Part shown: positions 1 to 13,409 of the stretch, one piece after another
Layout of the letters: each line of letters starts with the position of its first letter
How positions within the stretch are numbered: the stretch's first letter is position 1
Source of the DNA: Brachynemurus nebulosus
Taxonomy: Eukaryota > Arthropoda > Insecta > Neuroptera > Myrmeleontidae
Assembly (NCBI GenBank): GCA_035578155.1
Contig: JAPWDM010000009.1
Location: forward strand, 6,360,001 to 6,424,000
DNA length: 64,000 bases
Reading direction: 5' to 3'
Notes under the pieces: generated by a model
What the model saw: only the letters and a program-made list of their open reading frames with translations
Database searches by the model: none
What the model was told of the DNA's origin: nothing
Program-made: the position numbers and the translations under genes

Positions 1-662
1 TTTTCATTTAAATGCTACTTAAGATCGTATGGCTTATTTTAATACCAAGAAGAATTATCTACAAAATACGATTTTATGTAGGGACTATCCGATCGAAAAC
101 CTGACGTTTTGCAAGCAAAAAAAAAAAAATTGGTTCTACTTACTTAAAAGTTTTTACTGAAAAATCTGGCATCTTCATATTATATTACGTAATTACGTAA
201 ATATATATAATCTAGAAAAAGGACTTATCTGACAAAGTCCAGATAAAATATTTAACGCATCCATTAAACGTAATTCTTGAATTTATGTACATAAAAAAAA
301 AATAATACTGTTATATGAAACCCTACTTTTTTTCTTACATACATCATATAATGAGTTCTTTCTTTTTTTCATTTTTTGTTCCGATGTTGTTTTTTTTCTA
401 TTCAGAATTTTTCTCGACGTGCGTTACAAGAAAAAAAACAACAACGAAATGGAAAATTGGAGAATACACGTGATAAACGTTCATAGTAAACTTTTTTAAT
501 ATAATGTAAAAATGCATGATATAATACCTCAAAAAAGATTTATATGTAAATATCTACGTTTTGAATAAGAATTTTTCAAATAAACTTGATAAAACTTTGT
601 ACGAAATGATGTAAATTTTATACAGACATCCATTTTTTTGGCAATTTTTTTTTTAATAATGA

Positions 663-666
<4 letters not shown>

Positions 667-715
<49 letters not shown>
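667..715. repeat. (AT)n microsatellite
   Basis: An uninterrupted run of AT dinucleotides, about 24 units, directly visible. Confidence 0.97.
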
Positions 716-718
<3 letters not shown>

Positions 719-1064
719 CAAAATGAATCACGGTGTACCACAGGGAGATTGTTTAAGGCCACTGTTATTTATTCTTCTCGTAATTTTCGTCTGTTAAAAA
801 TGACTAGCAATTTTTTTTTTTTAATTGAATTAGAAAATAAATTAACTTTTAATCCGTTTTTTCACTCTCTTGTCCCCGTTGACGAGACTGGCGAAAATTT
901 AGTAAGTAACTAATCCCAAAAAGAACGAAAAAAAGAGATTAAACGTATAAATTGGTTCCTTCTTTTAAGGTTCCGGGTACGTCCCGGTTTGACTCTATTA
1001 AAATGTGGACACGTAAAAAATATCCACCCCATCATCCCCCAAGTATGCCCATCCCCCAATATTT

Positions 1065-1235
1065 TCTTAGCTTTATCTCTTTCATTGTTACAAAAGCGTA
1101 AATTTTAAATTTGTAGTTTGTTTTTAGAGAAGAATAGAAGATTGATTTGTTGCGAATACAAGAATTATTTAATTTTTTAACGATGATTCATGATCAATTG
1201 TATTTGAAACGGGGTATACGATGAAAAGGTTTACA
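1065..1235 (+). repeat. Dispersed repeat, copy 1 (second copy at 11750-11905)
   Basis: About 165 bp aligns in the same orientation with 11750-11905. Shared blocks include GAATAGAAGATTGATTTGTT and the stretch around ATTTAATTTTTTAACGA, followed by CATGATCAATTGTAT. I see no terminal repeats, so the element class is unknown. Confidence 0.75.
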
Positions 1236-1740
1236 AGGAATGAAAAAATTGTAGATACGTAGAATTTTTCTTTTTTCTTTTTTGGATTTTCACCAAATTA
1301 TAGGTACTTATCTAACATGATACTTTTATAACAATTCCCAAAAATAAAATGTGTTTTTACTCACGCCTTAAAGATATTAAGGGTATTGTGTCATTATTTT
1401 CGTAAAAAAATGTTCTCTTATTTTTTTTTAATCGTATAATAAACAGTCTGGTTATAAAGACACTTTCCTAAACTAACACAATGACTAGGTATGGAAGAAA
1501 ATTTTGATAGAAACTTACCACTTAACAAAAAATTACTTTAAACTTTTTGAACGTTCAAAATTTCCGAAACAAATCACCTCATTCGGGTCAAACACAAAGT
1601 GTCTATGAACATTCATTTTGTAAAATTTCGTTTTTTTTTTCCACAAAGTTTTTTTTTTTTTTGATAAAAAGTTAATAACAATTAAAAATTCACTTGAAAT
1701 TCAACAGGTATCATCCATCCATCCAGAACGATCTAAGAAA

Positions 1741-1970
1741 TTTCGACTGAGAGAACAAGCAGCACGTACAATGTCCGTTCACATCGAATACACTTTCGAG
1801 GAGATTTCGTTACGTTGTAAACACGCGCTTGGAGTCGTTGAGGAAAGCCGATTCTACGGCCAACAGATCACTAGTGAGGCTAGTCAGTCAGTGAATAATA
1901 ACACGTTGCGTTGTCTATTATCAGTGCATGTCATGGATGTTGTCTTTCGATGTCGCGTCGAGCAGGTAGG
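1741..1970 (+). other. GC-richer patch, possible exon or promoter
   Basis: Base composition rises well above the neighbouring DNA. An open frame starts at ATG 1771 and runs without stops through a candidate splice donor (GAGCAG/GTAGGT near 1965). The translated product (starting MSVHIEYTFEEISLR) matches no family I recognise. The patch could be a coding first exon, a non-coding 5' exon, or a promoter-proximal region. No downstream exon was found. Confidence 0.25.
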
Positions 1971-1975
1971 TAGGC

Positions 1976-4453
1976 ATATTTTGAAAATCGCATGTTGGCG
2001 CAGTCAGCATCGAAGTCAGCAACGCAACGGACGTAAGTACTGTACAACAAAACTATATGCTGCATTTTTTTGAGTACTTCGTATGTAAGTATACAATTTT
2101 GAGTTGTGTACATCTGAATTGAGATCATACATATGTATGTACATATTTACGTACATACGTCATTTGTTTGTTAAGGGGCATGCGTTGAAATTTGTACAAT
2201 TTAATAAATACAATTTGGTGGACAGTACACGTCGATGTGGAAAGATACACAGGTTGGATAAACGTTGTTATAGGAATTCGTTCAAATATTTTACCTACGG
2301 CAGTGATCGACCCGTTTTCCATCCCGTTTTAGCGAATTTCCAGGATAGAATTCAGCTATTATAGCCACTGTCACGCGTATTTTAAATTTTTATCAAGAAC
2401 TTGGTGTACATATAATGTACAACAGCATATTACGATAATATAACTAACCTTACAATGTATATATGATGTGATTAAAGCCCGATCCACATTAACGCTCCGC
2501 TCTCGCTCCGCTCCTGATTCGATAAAATATTCTTACACAAGAAACAATGAGTGTATTCACATCATCGCTCCTGACTGATATCGAACCGATATCGGATATA
2601 AAAATTACTGTGCTCAGCACTACAATCGACGTGTAAAAGGCAAACATATTCAATTTTGTACTTTAAAAATATAAAAATTATAATTAATCATAAAAAATTT
2701 AAAGGATAGAATGTTCTTTCCGTAATATTAGCTCCGTAAAATTTGTAAAACAGCACAGTAAAAAGTTCCATTCCCGACAAAAAAATATTTTTTAATTGTT
2801 TTTCTTACAACAATTACCATGCTGTCTTATAATATTTCAAATGCTATTTGCTAATAGTAGAAAGAAAGAAAGAGAAGGTATCAACGCTGTCACATAGCGA
2901 GGCAGGCTGCAGAAGGTATCAACACAATCATACATGAAGGTCACATAGCCAGGCTGGTCACTGCTGGTGTCGTGTCGTGTCGTGTGCAAACAGTATTCAT
3001 TAGAATGTCTTACAGGACGGTCACCGTTAAATTCATCATTTTGTTACTTCACTATATTCAGTATTAGAATATATTGTTGCCAATCATTTTGTATGCATCG
3101 ATTGTTCCTCAATGCGTACAGCCCAAGTAACATAAGGTTGTGGGTCAGATACGCAAATGAAAGGGTACGACAACAAGAATTAAACTATAACATATATGCA
3201 TAAGAGTGTGATAGAAGTTGTGTTAGCACATTAAATTTTACCATGCTAGCACAACAACTTTTATGAAGCCATGACTAATACTTTTTACGTTTCAATTTAA
3301 TAATATTTACATGATCGTAAAATATTTTTTACTTTGGTCGTCGATCGCGCACGCATTATAAGAGAGCATGGTAATTTTTCTGAAATTTTATCTACAAAAA
3401 TTATATATCCATGTACTGTAATGAGTTATCATAGCTTGAAAACCATAAAAGCTCCTGACAAAAGCAATCGCTTACCCACAGCCACAGTGTCTAAAACTTA
3501 TATTGGAACAATTTTTTTTATTAAATCAATTTTTTGGCTGTAACAAAGAAATGGAAACTTTCAAAAAACTCAACCGATAGATCTACATTATCTGGCACAT
3601 CACTAACAGGCAAACATCACCCTAGTCCATCGGTAGATCTGAACAAACACATACTCTATGTGATATTCGTGACAATATTCCACGTCCTATTTGCACGAAC
3701 ATGGTTGCAATAATCATGTTATGTTGGTCAGAATTTCTGTTATTTCAACATCATTATCAGAATATATACCTATATAAATTACAGCAAACCCACATTTCAA
3801 CATTTTCTCCATTATATTTTTCACAATTTATGTATGACAGAGACAGGCGAGAAATACGGGAACATAATGTTTGATGTTTCATGCAGAAGAAGACGTCAGA
3901 GCACGTTTCCGCAACAATATTATGGCAGTAATTTTCCAGGAACGTAAGGAAGTAAAGCTTGGTATTTCATTTCATTTAAACCATTCATCAAATTTATCAA
4001 AATTTTTCGGTACCTTCGAAATTAAATTGGAGACGAATTATAGGTTTTCGAAGTCGTTGTAGAATCGATGTAGAATCCAAATCCAACCAATGACCATAAA
4101 TCAAATTTATTCCATAACGCTTGCTTGATTTGAAACAAATCGGAGTAAAACTAACTAAGATATAGAACTTTGAGCGTTTGTTGCTCCGATACGTTTTTGT
4201 ATCCCTGCCCAGCAGGTACGTGGCTTTGTGCTCTCGGAATCCCTAAATTCTTTTATTTATCGATGGGTCTTTGTAAGTATATTAATGTATACTACCTACA
4301 ACCAATGACTTAGGTATGAAAAAATTGTTCATATTTAATATTGGATTTTCAGATATAAAAAACTTTAAAGAGAGTTTCTGACACGTGTCATTTTTGAAAC
4401 CGGTGAACAGTTTAAATCAAAATCTACTCGACTGATGGTTTTGAAATTTTGTA
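1976..4453. other. Intergenic DNA, no gene seen
   Basis: No gene is supported. The block 2480-2620 resembles 25420-25620 (shared TCGCTC/CGCTCC-rich text, ATGAGTGTATTC and GATATCG half-palindromes), which suggests a decayed dispersed repeat. A short GTGTC/GTCGT tandem lies near 2968-2990. The remaining small open frames are short and lack family signatures. Confidence 0.5.
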
Positions 4454-4455
4454 TA

Positions 4456-5711
4456 GGGTTGACCGGGGTAATTGTGAATGGATTTTTTATTTTATATCAC
4501 ATTATGGTTAATTTATTTTTAATTCTACATTATTCAGGATGCATCACACAAATTTTGAGCAAATTCGTATGAAAAACAAAAATTTTATAAGCCGTTCACA
4601 TTTCCCCGGTGCGGTTTTGCAATTCTTATGAATTTTGGGGTAAAAGTGAATGCCATCAGAAAAATTATTTAGAATGGATTACAAGAGAAGTGAGGTACAT
4701 CAGAGTAAAGCCCAACTTAAATTCTTCACATTTACCCCACTTTCAAATTTTTCATCATACTTTAGCGGTCACAATTTCTTTTTGTTTAATGCAAGTTATC
4801 CATACCTCAAATTTGTACCAAAAATCAAGGTTAAATAAAAATAACAAAGATTGTAGGAACAAATTTATTACAAACTAAAAATGATATTTTGATGATATTT
4901 TGTCATTTTATCAAATAAAAAATTAAAAAATTACAAGATTTTCACACAAAAACAAGGAAAATGAGACTTTTTCAAGGGAATACATTTAGTTAACATGAAT
5001 AAAAAACAACAATTTATTAGGTCTAATACTGTAAATGAAAAAAAAATGGTTTTGTATTAATCCTACTGCCCTTGGACACAGAGACATTGAAAACAAGTAA
5101 TTTTTCTGTTTTTGTAAGTTGTTATTGGATAAGGGAGCACAGCAATGAATTCGTAGATTGATACACAAAACATCGCTCTTTACACAATTTTTTTTTGTAT
5201 TGTTTGTACAACGGAAACTTGTAGAATAATGTCACCAGAATCTTCATCAACATTTTCAACTCTGAAAAGAACACTACTGAAAATTTGATCGAATGGGGGC
5301 ATTTGTGAATGACGTTCACAATTACCCCACAATTTTAAACACATGGGGTAATTGTGAATTGGTAATAAATTGTCCAATTTCTTTAGCAATTAATAAGGTA
5401 CCCTCTCAGGGCTTAGACCACTTCTTTAGAAGTACTTTTAACCATTTCTTACCTTTTAAAAAAAGAAAATGTATTTAAAAAAATTTTTTTTTTGAGGATT
5501 GGTCGAGGTAAGATACATAAAAGTTTGCAAGGGTTTTTTCAAAATAAAAAAAAGATACTAATACTTGGAGAATTGTTATGAAATTTTAATAGCATATTAA
5601 GAAAGAACAGAAAAACATACTAAGATTTGATTTTTAACAATATTAATGTTATTTTACAAATTGTAGGCACCGTTGACAATTGCCCCAATTCACAATTACC
5701 CCGGTCAACCC
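4456..5711. mobile_element. TA-flanked DNA transposon with 24-bp TIRs (non-autonomous)
   Basis: The two ends are perfect inverted copies of a 24-bp sequence beginning GGGTTGACCGGGGTAATTGT. They are flanked by TA on both sides (4454-4455 and 5712-5713), as expected of a Tc1/mariner-type target duplication. The interior repeats the GGGGTAATTGTGAA block near 5340-5360. It has no transposase-like open frame; the open frame at 4609-4878 recurs in the second copy but has no recognisable motif. A truncated inverted copy lies at about 22425-23010. Confidence 0.85.
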
Positions 5712-5713
5712 TA

Positions 5714-8470
5714 CCTACAGCTTCCTTACATAAATGGCCAGGTAATCCTATGGGAGCTTCTTTTTTTTCATAACTATTAATTTTACAATAACAAAAAGGT
5801 CCATTTTTTAGACGAAAATCGGTATTTTCACTTCTAAGTGTCAGCAAAAATTAAAAAATCGTAATAATAAAAATTCCTCCCAGGGATACCTTAGGTAATA
5901 GGTTATCTAATGATATCATATTTTTTTTTTTATTTCGGATGATCCACTCATGAGTTATATTGCTCACCAGCAGACAACTTTTTTTCGAGACGCCTCCGAA
6001 AATTTGCTGCCGTTGGCTTAATTAACTATATTTTGTTTTAAAAAATTAAGGAAATGTTGTTCGTATGTTGTACTATAATGTTACGATCGATTAAATAAAT
6101 TTATATTATCTGTAGCGTCTGAAAGAATTCTTAAAAATGCCAAGTGTCAAGATAGTAATAATTCACTTTAAAATATTTACATTTAAATATTCAAATTACC
6201 TATATTTTTTTTTACTAATCTTAATTCAATCGACCATTTGGTCGATCCCACCATTTTCTTCTTTTTAAAGCAAAAATAAAAATTATAGAAATATTTTTGT
6301 AATTCTACGGACCAGCGTAATACTTTCGCGGGCCGGCGATTCGGAAACACTGGTCTACATAGGAAACATATTATGAAATTTAATAATAACTTTCCTTATA
6401 TGAATTTCATAACTAAACAATTTGCATTTCTGGTGTTTGTTGTCTCATTTAAATATTATAAGAATTATTTACAAGTGTTAATCTCATGAGCTTTTCTTCT
6501 GAATGTGGGTGTCAGAGTTATATATTATTTTTATACTTAAGCTCCAATATTTTCGATTCCAAGAAATGTAAACATGTATTATATATAGCTCCGTGATTAT
6601 TCCCATTAAATTAACAAATATACACGACAACCTGGGATAATAAATATCAGAACAATATCAGAAAATGTAAAAACCACGAATGCAGTCATGTGTAATAATG
6701 GTTTGTATACGACTACGCGTTACAATGGAACCGTATTTTAATGAGCTTGCAACGAATCTTACGAATCCGCAGCCGAGAACGATCATCAAACAATAAAATA
6801 TAAAAAATAATTTATCACATAATTTGTACACGAAACAAATAAATTACTTTTGAACGATTATACAGATATTTACAAATTTTAGTTTATAATTTTTATACAC
6901 AACTGTACTTTTTACTTTATTTGTTATTCATAAAACGTTTTTTTCTGTTTGTCACGTGTACTCAACTCGTCTGAATTTGTTTTTCTTGTTTTTGACTCCT
7001 CCCACTACTTCTATCCCTACTATTTTCCCATCCACCACTTACTACTACCATTTATAAATTACGTTTAGTATAAATAGGCATGAATTTTAATGTAATCTTC
7101 ACTTGTTTGATAATGATCATATTGATCGAAACTATCGTTTTGAAATAAGTTAAATTTACCGATAGAAACGTTTATTTCGTTTTTATAGTGTTTACCTACA
7201 ATGAAATGTTAAGTAGGTGCCACCTTTTTCGGTGTAAAACTTGGTCCTAACATTTTTTCACGATGAAAATTAAGAAAACTACATAAGCCTATTAATACAT
7301 ATGAATTAAATAATAATTATATCAAATCAAAATAAAAATTGTTAACATATTTTTGTTTTTTGTTTTTCTTGCGATTTCCTACAAATTTCTACGGATTTCT
7401 CATAAAATTTGGGAATTTTTAAAATCGAAAAAAGCTGTACTCACAAGAAACTCTTGGGGCTACGTGCTACTATCCCCCCCCCCTCGACCCATTTTTCATT
7501 CATTCGTAAAGGTCTTGTCCTTTATCAAAATCTTAAAAAACTCAAATTTTTTTTCATCTATGAATTCATGAATTTTGAGACATTTTTGAAAAGTACCTAC
7601 TTTATTATTTAGGCTGTTATCAAATTCTATGAATTATAGTGAAAAACTTTTATCGATATTTGATATTTTCGAAAATAAACGTTTCAAATTTCGAAAAATC
7701 TACTTTCTGATGAAGTTCTAGAAATTTGATAATAATAAATAATTAATTAATTTGAATGAGGATAAATGGATCTAGAGAAACTTGAAAATTGTTTTGTGAG
7801 GTTTCTCAAACAAAAACATAATCAACTTGTTTTCTCTGAGTGAATTCAAGAGTTTTTGAAAACGTCTAACTCTAAAACTTTTTTGTCACCGGAAGTGGAA
7901 CTTTTTCAATTGCATCAAAAAAAGTTTTTGAAACGTTGCTTCAACACAGAATAAAAGTAAAATTTCTCACATATTGCAACCATAATATTCCGGCAAAAAG
8001 AAATCGAAAAATTCGTCAGAATAGACGCCCACTGTAACCATAGTCTAATTTTGTGTTAGAAACAGCAAATTTATCTGTTGATATTTAATTTATGAAAATT
8101 TTTCCCTCCAGAACATGAACGAAAATTTTTTTAATTCAATGTCATGTTTCAACCTAAAGAGTATCTAAACATGCTTCCCTAAGAGGGAAAGTTTGATTTC
8201 TTTTTTTTTGTATACTTTATAAATTAAATAATACGATTTGTTAAAAAACTTTTTTTCTTATTTTGTATATTGAAAAAAAAAAGTTTTTCTTGTTTTTCCT
8301 ATTGTGAGGAAAGAAAATTACAATTTTTTTTTTTTGCGTATAATACAATACTATGGGTTACATATACCAACTTAATATTTTCCATTTTTATAAAAATAAC
8401 CGAAAAAAATCAATAAATAATATTAAATATATCAGAAATGTGAAAAAAATGCTTCAAGTTTCGATAAAAC
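5714..8470. other. Intergenic DNA, no gene seen
   Basis: AT-rich DNA without supported genes. At 6300-6352 there is a GC-richer block ending in GGAAACACTG. Read on the minus strand it begins CAGTGTTTCC and resembles a hAT-type terminus, but no matching left end was found. A C-run lies near 7472-7482. Confidence 0.5.
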
Positions 8471-8474
8471 AAAT

Positions 8475-9425
8475 GTGAATAGGGTAGGATTTAGTACAAT
8501 TCTACTATTGCGTCGAAATAAACAATTATAGAGTCGAACGAATTTAAAATGAGATAGTCCTCTTCATCTACGTCCATTGTTAGAGGTAATTTTTTTTCAC
8601 ACTAACAAACCAGTTGAGAACAAATTGCTTTTAACCATTATCGACTTTGCCTTAAGGGGAGTTCGCTAAAAAAAAAAAAGAAATCGACTTTTTTTTGTTA
8701 GAAATATTCTCCTAAAATTTTATTTTAAAAAAATGAGAAATCAAAACATTACGGACAGTTTAGTACACGGACTTTACTATAATTCAATTTAAAAAAAAAA
8801 AAATAACTTTAAAGGCTATTTTCTCTAAAGTACGTTTTTTGACATGGTTCCTCATGTTACTCGAAAAGTATTCGAGATATCGACATAAATCAAAGTGCAT
8901 ATTATCCCTCGATACCGTCGTTTTGGCACGAACTAGGATATTTTGGTTCCGTAATATATTTTCAAAATGGCGACTGTTTATAGTGGAGAAAAAGCGGTTA
9001 CTTTTAAAAATTTATTTTCAAAATGCGATTTGTCGCTGGTTTTTTATTTTTATTTTTTTTTTCTTAGATTCTAGTTAGTGTCATAACTGTATATGTATAT
9101 TTTCAGAAAATTCTTGATTTTTTGATTTTGGTTCATTGGGGATTTCAGAACGCGAGGAACCATCAAGGTGGAGAAATCTCGCAGTGTCGACTTCAAAGCC
9201 ATTTATACTCAGCTCGTTTTTGAAGTTTTTTTTTTAATTTCAAAACATGTACAAACAATGTTGTATATTTAGTTTTTTAATAAAATATTTGTATGTATAT
9301 AAAAAAAATAATATAAGTGGTCGATTTTTGATGTTTTTTTGGTGAGCCTCCCCTCAAACTAAACCATTCTACTATGTGTGTTACAGATACACTTCTCTCA
9401 TTTCAAATTCGTTCGACTTTGGTAC
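8475..9425. mobile_element. Probable TIR element with diverged long inverted ends
   Basis: The block 8531-8557 (AGTCGAACGAATTTAAAATG and following) is the imperfect inverse of 9395-9420. Further inside, the AAGGGGAGTTCGCTAAAAA block (8654 on) mirrors the TTTTTGGTGAGCCTCCCCT block (near 9336-9355). This suggests an element of about 0.95 kb with diverged inverted arms. The open frame at 8839-9078 lies inside it and shows no known domain. Confidence 0.5.
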
Positions 9426-10504
9426 TTGTATAGTGTTCACTGACGTCATTATTATGCTTTGTTTTCAAGACTCAAACCAATGTATTTGCATATAATTAAC
9501 TCAATGTTGTGATTTAATCTTCTTCATAAAATTTCTCTTGACGAAAGCTATTCTGTATACCGGTAGAACGAAGCTTTTATCATTCTCTTTATAGTATTAT
9601 TAATGTAATGAGTTATCTCATATTGAGTTGAATTTTGAGTTCTTGACTCTAAATACAACATAACATTTTCTCATAGCCAAACTATTTTCTGGAAGCATCG
9701 ATTTTACATTTAATACAACACGGAAAGTACTTGTTGGTCAAAAACGAGCTTTAACTTTGATTACCGAGAAACAAATTAAGTTTAATGCGTTACATTTTCG
9801 TCCCATATGTCAAAGTTTAATTAATCGATATAAATTTACTAATTCAATTCTATTGAGACACTGTGGCGAACATTATGAAATTTCTCACAGAGTTCCAGAA
9901 TTTTATGTGCATATATACATAAATACACCTCTGTTGTTTATATGTATTGTATAGATATCGTGCAAATATTATATTTTAAATATTATGACACATTCTAATC
10001 ATGTCAAAAAATATTACATTATATTTTTTCCCTCCGTTTCTATTCGTAGCGTAACGTTTGCGCTCGACTAATCTCATTTCACAAATAAATTTTAAAAAAA
10101 AATTTTTTAAAATGTAGTGCACATGTAGCGACATTCATCGCAATAGGGACACAGTGGGTAAAACGAGTCGAAATTTGAAATAAAAATTGTTGTTTAACAG
10201 CATTGCATTTAATTGTTAGAACACACATTTTTTTTTTAAATTAAATTCTGTAGTCGCAGCCTTTGTCAGTGCCTTTTTACAGTCGCGGCTGGGTAAAAAC
10301 TTTGGTCACATACAGCAATGGTGTTCAACCTGTCGATTGCAGAATGTGAATTTTGACTGATCTTTTATCCGTATTTATAAATTGAAATCACATGCGGAAA
10401 ATAGTCATACGTTTCTTAAACAAATTTGTGGCAGATATGGCAGAAGGGTGTTGGTGCGATTCGAGAGGTCCACACTGCCAAATTTCCAGTAATTATACAA
10501 TTAA

Positions 10505-11402
10505 CCCTAGAATCATACGTTGGTCTACGAGTCAAGTTAATCATACATCGGCGTCGTTTCGACGAATGGACTTTTTATGGGGAGTTTTAGAGTTTATTTG
10601 CAAAAAACATTTTTTTTACATAACAATACTACAAAAGCGAATAAAATATTTAAAAAAATTGGATTTGGAAAAATTTCTTAATGTAAATATTTACTAATTT
10701 TTTTAATCTTTTTATCAAAGCATATTTTCATTATCAAAATTAAAAAATATATAAATCAATTGTAATAATTAATTTATGAACTATTATGAATCAGTGGACA
10801 TCTGTGACTTTACAGAATGTGAAATTTCTCAGTCATAAATATTCCTATAGATATGTAGTTATTTCCCCATTAGGCACATTTGTAAATTTTCTAAAATTTG
10901 TTAGTAATTTTTCGAATAAGATCTCAAAAAATAATAAAAATTAAAATATTTTCCACAAAATAAATTGTTAATCTTTTATTAAGTCACTTGAAACGCATTC
11001 TTTAGTTTTCGATTCAATATATTAAAACTTCAGTATTATGTCAGCTCTATAAGTCAAACACCTGTAATCATAATTCACATTATCATAATCATTGAATAAA
11101 TTAATTATAACATCCATATCTTTAATAAATTTTAGAAAATTTAGGAAAACTTTTATATGTGGAGTACAAAATCTTTAAAAAAAAATATAGGTTAATCATA
11201 CATCGTCGTCCTTTTGACGCACACTATTTCCGTATAAAAAAAACGACAATAGCTATAAACAAAATTTATATGTCTTATGTGTTATAATAACAAATAAATT
11301 AGATAACAGAAGTTTCACAGCGAGCAGGTACCGACAAGTCACAGTATTGAAGCAGGTAGAGAAGTTCGTTCGTCGTTTTGACGAGTACGTATGATTCTAG
11401 GG
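10505..11402. mobile_element. piggyBac-type non-autonomous element (TTAA target sites)
   Basis: The left end TTAA-CCCTAGAATCATACGT and the right end ACGTATGATTCTAGGG-TTAA are perfect inverses and are flanked by TTAA (10501-10504 and 11403-11406). CCCTAG ends with a TTAA duplication are characteristic of piggyBac superfamily elements. Subterminal blocks with CGTCG...GACG are repeated near both ends (10545-10565, 11190-11220, 11366-11385). No transposase frame remains. The element is 898 bp. Confidence 0.85.
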
Positions 11403-11749
11403 TTAATTAGATTATAAACAAAAAATTAATCGTTCAAATTTCGTTTCGCATATGTTGAGAAAAAAATTGGGACTTTTGAAAATTGAGGCTCATTACAATA
11501 ATTTCATACCGACAAGTTAAAAATTTCAAACTCAAGTTTTACCCAAATTTCCGCAGCAGATCTACTCTGTCTCATTTTTGTAGCTTTCAATTTAAAAAAA
11601 AAAAAATATTGAACATGATAAAAAAAAAGAAAACATAAGAAACACTTATTCAATATAACTTTTTACGTAATTTTCTACGTATGGTTCATTTCAGTTAAAT
11701 TTAACCATGCTTTGTCACTTTGAATTTAACTAAATTCCGTTTCCTTGGT

Positions 11750-11905
11750 TTTATCTCTTTTATTATTGCATTTATGTAAATTTTAAATTTACAGTTTATT
11801 TTCAGAAAAGAATAGAAGATTGATTTGTTTCGAATATAAGAATTATTTAATTTTTTAACGAAAACTCATGATCAATTGTATCTGAAATGAGGTATATCTA
11901 ATTTT
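11750..11905 (+). repeat. Dispersed repeat, copy 2 (first copy at 1065-1235)
   Basis: This is the second copy of the repeat described at 1065-1235, in the same orientation and with scattered substitutions. Neither end shows a TIR or a clear target duplication. Confidence 0.75.
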
Positions 11906-12440
11906 CTGGGTGAATATTTGTACCTGTCAAATTTGCAAGACCCACGTGTATGAATAATTTACTCGCAAAAATAGTTTTGCTTATTTTACATAAACAAAAC
12001 AAATTTTCTCAGCACATCCATAATAATAAGAAAATAATTATTATAATATTATACGAATCTATTAACTGGAGGCTAGAAATAATATATGTAAATGAACTGA
12101 TAAACCTGGTCCCTGATCAGGACACAAAGCGAATGATACCCTCACATGTACCTACACCACTACACAAAATAATGTACCCGATATTCATTTCTCAACACTT
12201 TCACCACCACAGAGATAAAAATTTATAAAAATATTGTATCCCAAGATTTCTTATTAAAACTCAGTACATAGCATAAAATCAAAATATCAAAAAAAATTCT
12301 GAATTAAAATTTTCATCATTGTCTGGATTGACAAAACTGTAATCATTAACTTTCGGATAGAAATGTCGCTCGAAAATCGAAAATGGCTTACTTTATCGGC
12401 CGAGTATTTACTATTGTAACCAAGAAAGCGGTTTGGTCCC

Positions 12441-13406
12441 GCACAGTGAAAAAATTTGTGTTAAAATTAACACAAATCACATGTCGAGAACGGTCCACTC
12501 AATTTTTTGTGTTATTTTAACACAAAGCATATGTGTCAAATCTTTACACAAGATTTGTGTTAATGATTTAACACACAAGAGGACATATATTTTGTGTTAA
12601 TTTTTAAGATTTATCAGAGCTAATTGTTAAACTTTTTTATTCAATATTTTACTTCCACTTAAGATATTTGAAAATCGTCAAAAATTATAACGATTTTGTT
12701 CATATATTATTATAATTGAGACTCAAAGAACGCAAAGTAAGTCAGTCCTTTGTAAAAATTCTTAGTTGATTCCATATATATGTACCAAAATATATATAAT
12801 AAAGAAGATGAGAGTAGTTCTTATTATTAAACAAAACCGAAAAATTATAATTTTTTTCAGTTCTTGACGAATATAGTTTTATTAAGCGTTTAAAAATGAA
12901 ACAATTTTCTTACATTTAAGGTTATTTTGTTACAGATTCAATTTAAAAAAAATCATGTAAACTTACGAGGTTGTGTATTATATAATACAATCTCAAGTAA
13001 GCTTACATGACTTTTTGTAACTGAATCTGTAACAAAATAACCTTAAAATGTAAGAAAATTGTTTCATTTTTAAACGTTTAATAAAACTATATTTGTCAAT
13101 AACTAAAAAAACTTATAATTTTTCGGTTTTGTTTAATAATAAGAACTACTCTCATCTTTTTTATTATATATAAATTGGTAGATATATATTTTAATGTAAG
13201 TTAGTTACTTATAGCATTCTTTTGCTCTACACAAATATTGTGTTACTTCCCTGTTGTTCAAAACAGGTTAACAATTTTATTCTGTTAAATCGAAATTATT
13301 GTGTTAATATTTTCATTTAACACAAACACGAAATGTTACATTAACGCTGGGTTGTGTTACTTTATTTAACACAAAAATTTTAACCACTGATTTTGTTTTA
13401 CTGTGC
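12441..13406. mobile_element. Foldback-type element with long inverted arms
   Basis: The ends are inverse to each other: GCACAGTGAAA at 12441 and TTTACTGTGC ending at 13406. The interior is a large palindrome centred near 12981 (GTATTATATAATAC). Arms of roughly 250 bp (about 12720-12960 and 13003-13245) can be followed through blocks such as TTACAGATTCA and ACAATTTTCTTACAT. Many TTGTGTTA/TAACACAA words fill both flanks. No coding capacity is visible. Confidence 0.85.
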
Positions 13407-13409
13407 GTC

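Larger units (their letters stand above)
1..1740. other. AT-rich intergenic DNA, no gene seen
   Basis: I see no convincing coding sequence here. The stretch holds an AT dinucleotide microsatellite (667-715) and one copy of a dispersed repeat (about 1065-1235). The remainder is A/T-rich, with many homopolymer runs. The only ATG-type open frame reads through the microsatellite and is an artefact of it. Confidence 0.6.

Noticed and set aside
638..913. 91-codon open frame
   Set aside because: It reads through the AT microsatellite, which produces a Tyr-Ile repeat, and has no domain.
4609..4878. Open frame conserved with 22550-22819 (minus)
   Set aside because: Both lie in copies of the same non-autonomous transposon. 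Similarity follows from repeat ancestry, and no transposase motif is present.
9662..9954. Open frame with an acceptor-like TTTCTCATAG upstream (product includes KVLVGQKRALTLITEKQ)
   Set aside because: Composition looks slightly exon-like, but there is no recognisable domain, donor or neighbouring exon. It ends in low-complexity text.
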